Source of the DNA: Candidatus Saccharimonadota bacterium
GTDB lineage: Bacteria > Patescibacteriota > Saccharimonadia > Saccharimonadales > Saccharimonadaceae
Reading direction: 5' to 3'
NCBI GenBank assembly: GCA_017964115.1
Contig: JAGCSL010000027.1
Coordinates: forward strand, 1-11,975
Length of the DNA: 11,975 nucleotides
Shown here in pieces: positions 7,306-11,975 of this stretch. The notes beneath the pieces were generated by a model. That model saw nothing but the letters and a program-made list of their open reading frames with translations. It did not search any database and was not told the DNA's origin. The stretch's first letter is position 1. Every line of letters begins with the position of its first letter. Both the position numbers and the translations under genes were made by a program.

Positions 7306-7322
7306 GGAAGGATAATTGCTTC

Positions 7323-8348
7323 ATGCACACAATTCTTACGGGGGTACGAGTTAACGAAGAACCGACAATTGGTAATTTTTTGGGCGCTTATACGCCAATG
7401 ATTAACCTCTCGCGCGAACATGCCGAGGATAGCCATACCAACTTTTTCGTACCAGATTTACATTCTTTCACTACGCCAATTGATCACTCAAAACTTTACG
7501 ATCAGACCATCAAAGGCATCAAATATTACATGGCTGCTGGACTTGATACAAACAGCCCAAATGTACACATCTACCGTCAATCACGCGTACCAGCACATTC
7601 TGAGCTCTGCTGGATTCTCGATTGCTTCACGCCTTATGGCGAAGCTTGCCGCATGACTCAGTTTAAAGAAAAGGGTGCCGAACATCCAGACGCCGTTACG
7701 GTTGGCCTTTTCAACTATCCAGTCCTCATGGCCGCCGACATTCTACTTTACGATGCAGATTACGTCCCGCTCGGCGAAGACCAATTCCAACACCTCGAGC
7801 TTGCCCGCAACATCGCAATTCGCATGAATAATAAATTCGACGAAAAGCTCTTCACGCTTCCAGCGCCCGAAAAAGAACAGGTCAAATTCATGCATTTAGA
7901 AAACGGCATCCGCATTCGCTCGCTTACCGAACCGACCAAGAAAATGAGCAAATCTGCCGAAAACGAAAAGTCCAAGATTTTGCTCTGCGACGAACCGAAG
8001 CAAGCCGCCAAGAAAATCATGTCTGCTACCACCGATTCCGAGGGTGTTATCCGCTTTGACATGATTAATCAACCAGGCATCAGCAATTTGCTCACCATAG
8101 AAGCATTGCTAACTAACCGCGATATCCAGGATGTAATTGCCGATTGGGCCGGCCAAACCAGCTACGGCGACCTCAAGCGCAAAGTTGCCGACAGTGTCAT
8201 GTACTTCTTGTCCGATTTTCAAGAACGTCTCAACCAAATTTCCGACGCCGACGTCGAAGCCGTCCTTCAAAAGGGCGAAGCTTACGCCAATGAAGTTGCC
8301 AACAAAAAACTACGCCAAGTCCAGAAAGCCGTCGGTCTCTACAAATAA
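7323..8348 (+). CDS. trpS: Tryptophan-tRNA ligase (TrpRS)
   Basis: A 341-residue class I aminoacyl-tRNA synthetase that charges tRNA-Trp with tryptophan using ATP in the cytoplasm. The HIGH-type signature appears as PTIGN (residues 14-18) after the ILTG strand, and the second signature KMSKS is at 207-211. Other family features are LCWILDCFTPYGE, NYPVLMAADILLYDADYVPLGEDQ and QHLELAR, all in the expected order. Length is usual for bacterial TrpRS. The start is firm: in frame there is a stop at 7302 and no other start codon between it and 7323. It has a strong own promoter and a very short 5' leader. The HD-domain gene follows one base after its stop, so trpS probably leads a small operon. Confidence 0.95.
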   Translation: MHTILTGVRVNEEPTIGNFLGAYTPMINLSREHAEDSHTNFFVPDLHSFTTPIDHSKLYDQTIKGIKYYMAAGLDTNSPNVHIYRQSRVPAHSELCWILDCFTPYGEACRMTQFKEKGAEHPDAVTVGLFNYPVLMAADILLYDADYVPLGEDQFQHLELARNIAIRMNNKFDEKLFTLPAPEKEQVKFMHLENGIRIRSLTEPTKKMSKSAENEKSKILLCDEPKQAAKKIMSATTDSEGVIRFDMINQPGISNLLTIEALLTNRDIQDVIADWAGQTSYGDLKRKVADSVMYFLSDFQERLNQISDADVEAVLQKGEAYANEVANKKLRQVQKAVGLYK

Positions 8349-8349
8349 T

Positions 8350-8862
8350 ATGCGTAAAAATCGTCAAAGAATATCCAAGCAAACCAGCAATCGGCGCGCC
8401 GTTTCAAATTACGGCGCGGATATTCTTGACTCTGCCAGCCACAAAAGCTGCGCCGAATACATTCAACATGGCGATACGTCAATTCGTCAGCATACGATTT
8501 CGGTCGCTTATACAGCCGTCGCCCTCGCGCGCAAAACCCATCTCAAATATGACTATCAGGCCATAGTCCGCGGTGCTTTGCTGCACGATTATTTTCTTTA
8601 CGATTGGCACGAACCGCACCACGGTCTCCACGGCTACACGCACGCCAGCATCGCGCTTCATAATGCCGCCGAGAATTTCGCCATTTCGCCCATTGAAGCC
8701 GATGTCATTAAAAAGCACATGTGGCCACTCAATATTGCACCACCACGTTACCGTGAAGCTATGATTGTGACCTTGGCTGATAAAATCTGCTCCACGAAAG
8801 AAGTTTTCGGTAAGCCAGTCCGCAACCACCAAGTTCAGGAGATTCTCGATGAATATCAATAA
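8350..8862 (+). CDS. HD-domain metal-dependent phosphohydrolase
   Basis: A 170-residue HD-superfamily protein. The metal-binding residues are visible in order: His48 (IRQHTISVAY), His79-Asp80 (GALLHDYF), His98 (GYTHASIALHN), His123 (KKHMWPL) and Asp144 (TLADKICS). HD proteins of this size hydrolyse phosphate esters or nucleotides; the substrate here is unknown. The open frame extends upstream into trpS, but ATG 8350, one base after the trpS stop, is the sensible start. It lacks a Shine-Dalgarno site, which suggests translation coupled to trpS. Its last 14 bases overlap the CmpB-like gene. An HD protein next to a CmpB-like membrane protein is a pairing I recall from Firmicutes, so the pair may act together. 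Confidence 0.85.
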   Translation: MRKNRQRISKQTSNRRAVSNYGADILDSASHKSCAEYIQHGDTSIRQHTISVAYTAVALARKTHLKYDYQAIVRGALLHDYFLYDWHEPHHGLHGYTHASIALHNAAENFAISPIEADVIKKHMWPLNIAPPRYREAMIVTLADKICSTKEVFGKPVRNHQVQEILDEYQ

Positions 8863-9736
8863 TATCCCCGAATATTTCCTTTGGTTTATCATCTACGCCT
8901 GTTTAGGTTGGGCTTGGGAAAGTTTCATTACATCCGTACCACAACGCCGCTTTGTGAACCGCGGTTTCTTGAACGGACCCTACTGTCCGATTTACGGCGT
9001 TGGCGCATTGCTATTCATCTTTGGCACTAACGCCATCAAAGACCCCGTTTTGCGCTTTTTCGCTGGCGCCCTCATCGCCTGTGCGCTCGAATATGTCACA
9101 AGCTGGACACTCGAAAAAATCTTCCATGCCCGCTGGTGGGATTACACCCCACGCCGCATTAATCTCAACGGCCGCATCTGCCTCGAAGGCTTCCTGGTTT
9201 TCGGGCTCGCCGCCGTATTGATCCCATACGTACATCAATATATTTCCGCCTTCACGGCTCAATTTTCGCCTGCAGTGATTAATTCGGCTTTCTCGATAAT
9301 CCTCATTATCTTTATTGCCGATATCGTCGTAACTAACCGCGCCCTCACTAAATTCAATCGTATCCTCCGCGAATACCAGCGCGCTATCGATAAGCGTCGT
9401 CTCGATTTTCTCGAGTTCATACGCCGCGGTCGCCGCGTCTTCGAAATGCGTATCGGTAGCACCAAACGCATCCGCAACGTCCTTAGCTTCCAGCAGCGTC
9501 GTATTCTGGCTGCCTTCCCACATTTTGATTCCACCCGCTACGAAGAAGCCCTCGCGCGTATTCGCAAACTCAATTCCGATTCGCGTCGCAATGTAATTAT
9601 TGAACGCGATGTTCGTAAAGCAACTGCTCGCGCTGAGAAAAAGAACGCTCAAGCCACACGCGCAACTTCACGCGCCGCCCGCAAAAAAGCCCGCCGCAAG
9701 GCCAACGAACGCGCCAGAAGCAACAGAAAACATTAA
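8849..9736 (+). CDS. CmpB-like (putative ABC transporter type IV family) membrane protein with basic tail
   Basis: A 295-residue membrane protein. The N-terminal part matches the PF06541-type family named putative ABC-transporter type IV: FLWFIIYACLGWAWESF, RGFLNGPYCPIYGVGALLF, YVTSWTLEKIFHARWWDYT and INLNGRICLEGFLVFGLAAV, with about five hydrophobic segments up to residue 165. Despite the family name, no ATPase or transport evidence is seen here. The C-terminal third (about 170-295) is soluble and strongly basic, ending in an Arg/Lys/Ala-rich tail (KATARAEKKNAQ, then ARKKARRKANERARSNRKH) that could bind nucleic acid or acidic lipid. The ATG overlaps the HD gene by 14 bases and has AGGAG at 8837-8841, seven bases upstream. 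The core call is sure; the function is unknown. Confidence 0.85.
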   Translation: MNINNIPEYFLWFIIYACLGWAWESFITSVPQRRFVNRGFLNGPYCPIYGVGALLFIFGTNAIKDPVLRFFAGALIACALEYVTSWTLEKIFHARWWDYTPRRINLNGRICLEGFLVFGLAAVLIPYVHQYISAFTAQFSPAVINSAFSIILIIFIADIVVTNRALTKFNRILREYQRAIDKRRLDFLEFIRRGRRVFEMRIGSTKRIRNVLSFQQRRILAAFPHFDSTRYEEALARIRKLNSDSRRNVIIERDVRKATARAEKKNAQATRATSRAARKKARRKANERARSNRKH

Positions 9737-9755
9737 TCCAACTCGTGGTGCAAAG

Positions 9756-9784
9756 CAGACAACAGCCAATAATCATGTTATAAT
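9756..9784 (+). promoter_or_regulatory. Promoter of the pseudouridine synthase gene
   Basis: A perfect TATAAT -10 (9779-9784) with the TG extension (9776-9777), and CAGACA (9756-9761) at a 17-base spacing as a weak -35. The end of the -10 is only seven bases before the ATG at 9792, so transcription would begin at or beside the start codon and give a leaderless mRNA. Confidence 0.65.
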
Positions 9785-9791
9785 AACAGAT

Positions 9792-10685
9792 ATGGCTAAG
9801 AAGTTCAGCAAACCGGAATTATCACGCAAAATCAATGGAGATATTCCTTTTGACGACCAAAAAACGGACGACGAAGACGCAGTTCCTCAGCAGCGTTTAG
9901 ACATCGCTACGCTCGAACAATATCCACGCTACAGTCGCGCCACTATTCAGAAATTCATTAAAGACGGCCACGTTACAGTTAATGGCGATATCCAGGATAA
10001 ACCAAACACACTTATTGACGAAAACGACCAAATCGAACTCACATTACCAGAAGTTGCAGAAGCCGAAAAACCGCCAGTCATCTACGAAGACGACAATGTT
10101 ATTGTTTTTAATAAGCCACAAGGCATGCTCAGTATCAAAAAGGGCGATTATTCACCAGAACCAGCCATTGAAGATTGGGGCGAAATTGTTCATCGCCTGG
10201 ATCGCGACACCTCTGGCGTCATTATTGTCGCCAAGAATTTCAAAACCAAAAGCATGCTCCAAAAGCAATTTCAACAACGCAAAACCCACAAAACTTATTA
10301 CGCCATCACCGAAGGCATTCCAAAACAACCACACGCTATTATTAATATCCCGCTTGCGCGCAATCTTAAAAAGCCAACTACTTTCATGCCAGACGCCAGT
10401 GGCCGAGAAGCCATTACGGAATACCAAGTGTTAGAGCAGGGCAAAGAACGTGCTCTAGTCGAACTCAAACCACAAACCGGCCGCACGCATCAGCTCCGCA
10501 TTCATTTGGCTCATATTGGCACTCCAATTCTCGGTGATCCAGTCTATAACTCCAAGGGCCACAAAGCTAAGCGCATGTATCTACACGCCCAATCATTAGA
10601 AATTACCATTCCAGGCAAAGAGCACGGCGAACGCAAAACCTTCACGGCCGAACTGCCAGAAGATTTCAAAAATGCGCTTAGATAG
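9792..10685 (+). CDS. RluA-family pseudouridine synthase with S4 domain
   Basis: A 297-residue enzyme that converts uridine to pseudouridine in RNA, most likely 23S rRNA. Residues about 33-85 form an S4 RNA-binding domain (QRLDIATLEQYPRYSRATIQ, then GHVTVNGD). The catalytic part holds DDNVIVFNKPQGMLS, HRLDRDTSGVIIVAKN with catalytic Asp137, and PQTGRTHQLRIHLAHIGTPI then LGDPVY. These are the standard RluA motifs. The exact target (RluC-, RluD- or other type) cannot be told from sequence alone. The frame is open upstream to 9600, but that part lies inside the CmpB-like gene and has no family similarity, and the strong extended -10 at 9776-9784 sets the start at ATG 9792. The delta-prime-like gene overlaps its last 14 bases. 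Confidence 0.93.
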   Translation: MAKKFSKPELSRKINGDIPFDDQKTDDEDAVPQQRLDIATLEQYPRYSRATIQKFIKDGHVTVNGDIQDKPNTLIDENDQIELTLPEVAEAEKPPVIYEDDNVIVFNKPQGMLSIKKGDYSPEPAIEDWGEIVHRLDRDTSGVIIVAKNFKTKSMLQKQFQQRKTHKTYYAITEGIPKQPHAIINIPLARNLKKPTTFMPDASGREAITEYQVLEQGKERALVELKPQTGRTHQLRIHLAHIGTPILGDPVYNSKGHKAKRMYLHAQSLEITIPGKEHGERKTFTAELPEDFKNALR

Positions 10686-11334
10686 TCCCGAAAATCTTGA
10701 CCATATCAGCCAAAAATCTGGCTTCACGATTTTCGAGCTACCCGAAACAGACTTTGCACAAATCTTACCCAACGCCAATCATTTTCGCCCCGAAAAAGAA
10801 TTCTTCACTAAACCAGAAATCGACGATATCTCTTCACTTGTCCGCACTAAGCAAACCAGTGCGCTCACAATCGTACTCGAAAACGGCGAAAATATGAACG
10901 ATGCCGCTGCCAATACCTTCCTCAAAACGCTTGAAGAACCCGGCGAGAACATTCACTTCGTCTTCCTCGTCCGAAATATTAATAAAATCTTACCAACCAT
11001 CAAATCACGCGCTCAAAATTATTACGTAGTGCCAGAAACCCAAATTACCGCCGCGCCAAACATCGACCCAGAACTGCTCAAAACTGCCAAAGAATATATT
11101 ACTTGCACGCCCAAAAGTTTACCCAAATTCTGCGATAAAATCGCGAAAGACAAAACCGACGCTCGCAGCAAGGCTATCGCAGTGGTTGACGCTGCTATTC
11201 AATTAGTCTACAAAAGTTATTTCGTGACTGGTCAAAGCAAATATCTTGACCGCCTCGACAATCTCCTCAAAACATCCGAAGCCCTGAAAGCTAACGGTCA
11301 TATTAAGCTCCAACTCATTGCTGGCATGCTCTAA
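10672..11334 (+). CDS. Short DNA polymerase III delta-prime-like protein (HolB-type clamp loader subunit)
   Basis: A 220-residue protein. The central part matches the clamp-loader delta-prime/AAA+ core: ALTIVLENGENMNDAAANTF, LKTLEEPGENIHFVFL and INKILPTIKSRAQ, with the LEEP helix at residues 86-90 and the SRx motif at 112-114. The usual Cys of the SRC motif is Ala here. Typical delta-prime proteins are around 300-330 residues. This one lacks the early AAA+ part with the P-loop region and zinc module, as its first 60 residues do not fit them. The C-terminal domain is short. Loss of ATP-binding residues is known for some delta-prime subunits, which act as the stator of the clamp loader. It overlaps the RluA-family gene by 14 bases. 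It may be a reduced but real delta-prime. Confidence 0.75.
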   Translation: MRLDSPENLDHISQKSGFTIFELPETDFAQILPNANHFRPEKEFFTKPEIDDISSLVRTKQTSALTIVLENGENMNDAAANTFLKTLEEPGENIHFVFLVRNINKILPTIKSRAQNYYVVPETQITAAPNIDPELLKTAKEYITCTPKSLPKFCDKIAKDKTDARSKAIAVVDAAIQLVYKSYFVTGQSKYLDRLDNLLKTSEALKANGHIKLQLIAGML

Positions 11335-11347
11335 AAAATGTTATACT
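11318..11347 (+). promoter_or_regulatory. Promoter of the right-hand pilin-like gene
   Basis: TATACT -10 (11342-11347) with the TG extension (11339-11340), and TTGCTG (11318-11323) 18 bases upstream as a weak -35. Ten bases separate the -10 from the ATG at 11358, so the transcript would have almost no leader. The -35 lies inside the end of the delta-prime-like gene. Confidence 0.55.
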
Positions 11348-11357
11348 AAGCATAAGC

Positions 11358-11975
11358 ATGAGAGGCGTAAAAAACTTTCTAATCATTTTGGCATTATCTT
11401 TCTGCAGCTTTTTGGGCGCAATAACATACGTAAATACGCCAGTTTATGCCGATGACGCCTGTACTATCGCCGGCGAAAGCGATCCGCTACTATGCGGAAC
11501 AGCACGTAGTGACGAAGAGGGAGAGCTCATGGCGCGCGTCAAAGCTATCCTCAACACGGTTTATCTTTGGATAGGTATTATTGCCGTCATCGTCATCGTT
11601 ATTGGCGGCGTACGTTATATGATATCCACTGGCGACTCGAATAAAATCAAGAACGCTAAAAGCACTATCACTTATGCCATTATTGGTCTCGTAGTCACCT
11701 TGGCAGCATTCGCAATAACGAACTTCATTATTAACGCCCTAGAAGGTAGGGAAGATGCCGGCAGGGCTGGCAGTGCTGACGTAGCACCAGGTGACCCGAG
11801 CGTTGACCCAAATAGTCCAGACCGCCAAAAGGTCCGCGCTATTTCCGTAGTATCGCAAGTCAAAATTGTAGCCGGCCAAAAAGCTAAACTTAAAGTCAAA
11901 ATTATCCCAGATTACGCCGCAAACCAAACCATCAGCTTCACCTCAGCCGATCCATCCACTGTGACCGTGGATAAA
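11358..11975 (+). CDS. Pilin-like (TrbC/VirB2-type) protein with Ig-like domain, C-terminus cut by window
   Basis: The first 206 residues of a gene running off the right edge. A signal peptide of about 31 residues ends at PVYA. The mature start DDACTIAGESDPLLCGTARS has the same C-x10-C motif as the other two copies. Two hydrophobic helices (about 70-88 and 102-125) with a turn STGDSNKIKNAK match those of the gene at 4115 closely. A Pro/Asp/Gly-rich linker (DVAPGDPSVDPNSPD) then leads into a BID_2 domain (SVVSQVKIVAGQKAKL, then KIIPDYAANQTISF), again like the first Ig domain at 4115. The C-terminal effector domain, if any, is outside the window. It has its own promoter and follows the housekeeping run, so it is probably transcribed alone or begins a second surface cluster. 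Confidence 0.8.
   Translation, partial: MRGVKNFLIILALSFCSFLGAITYVNTPVYADDACTIAGESDPLLCGTARSDEEGELMARVKAILNTVYLWIGIIAVIVIVIGGVRYMISTGDSNKIKNAKSTITYAIIGLVVTLAAFAITNFIINALEGREDAGRAGSADVAPGDPSVDPNSPDRQKVRAISVVSQVKIVAGQKAKLKVKIIPDYAANQTISFTSADPSTVTVDK

Noticed and set aside
7304..7315. Four-codon ATG GAA GGA TAA frame before trpS
   Set aside because: It overlaps the -10 element, so it would not be transcribed from the trpS promoter, and it is too short to mean anything.
8137..8349. Upstream extension of the HD-domain frame into trpS
   Set aside because: The extra 71 residues are Ser/Thr/Pro/Lys-rich shadow of trpS; ATG 8350 right after the trpS stop fits the family length.
9011..9652. 213-codon minus-strand open frame opposite the CmpB-like gene
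   Set aside because: The plus-strand gene has clear family motifs and a good ribosome site; the opposite frame looks like a by-product of its codon use.
9600..9791. Upstream extension of the RluA-family frame
   Set aside because: It lies within the end of the CmpB-like gene and an intergenic promoter; translation there has no similarity to the family.
1..11975. Inverted pilin-like copies as an invertible switch (shufflon-like)
   Set aside because: The copies are well diverged at DNA level, no inverted repeat sites were noticed and no recombinase gene is in the window.

Overview
The window looks like a chromosomal stretch of a host-associated Saccharibacteria (TM7, candidate phyla radiation) or close relative. 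This rests on the type of genes: pilin-like TrbC/VirB2-type proteins fused to bacterial Ig-like stalks, large membrane-anchored surface proteins, compact gene packing, very short or absent 5' leaders behind extended -10 promoters, and a very short DNA polymerase III delta-prime-like protein. The taxonomic call is inference, since no phylogenetic marker was compared. All recognised genes read with the standard bacterial code, without internal UGA.

Left part (1-6556) is a cell-surface locus. A pilin-like gene runs off the left edge on the minus strand (1-166). Divergent from it is a tight four-gene plus-strand cluster (333-6556). It holds a 1012-residue membrane-anchored protein with eight Ig-like group 2 (BID_2) repeats and a C-terminal GH114-like glycosidase; a membrane-anchored protein with two FxLYD-like beta domains; a secreted pilin-like two-helix protein with two Ig-like domains and a C-terminal papain-like (CHAP or NlpC/P60-type) cysteine peptidase domain; and a small acidic membrane-anchored protein of unknown function. 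The layout suggests two enzymes held on stalks at the cell surface, one probably acting on amino-sugar polysaccharide and one probably on peptidoglycan or peptide links. This would fit an episymbiont acting on a host cell envelope or biofilm matrix, but that is inference.

Middle (6557-7322): a zinc-ribbon membrane protein with its own Shine-Dalgarno site, then a tRNA-Ala(GGC) gene on the minus strand with a good promoter. A 194-base spacer follows, holding the tRNA promoter, the trpS promoter and a possible leaderless 15-codon ORF.

Right part (7323-11334) is a housekeeping run on the plus strand: trpS, an HD-domain hydrolase, a CmpB-like membrane protein with a long basic tail, an RluA-family pseudouridine synthase, and a short HolB-like delta-prime protein. 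Several of these overlap by 14 bases or are separated by 1 base. From 11358 to the right edge another pilin-like/Ig-like gene begins, the third member of this family in under 12 kb.

The strongest candidates for something new are the pilin-hairpin/Ig/cysteine-peptidase fusion, its repetition three times around the locus, and the recurring extended -10 promoters placed 6-11 bases before the start codon.
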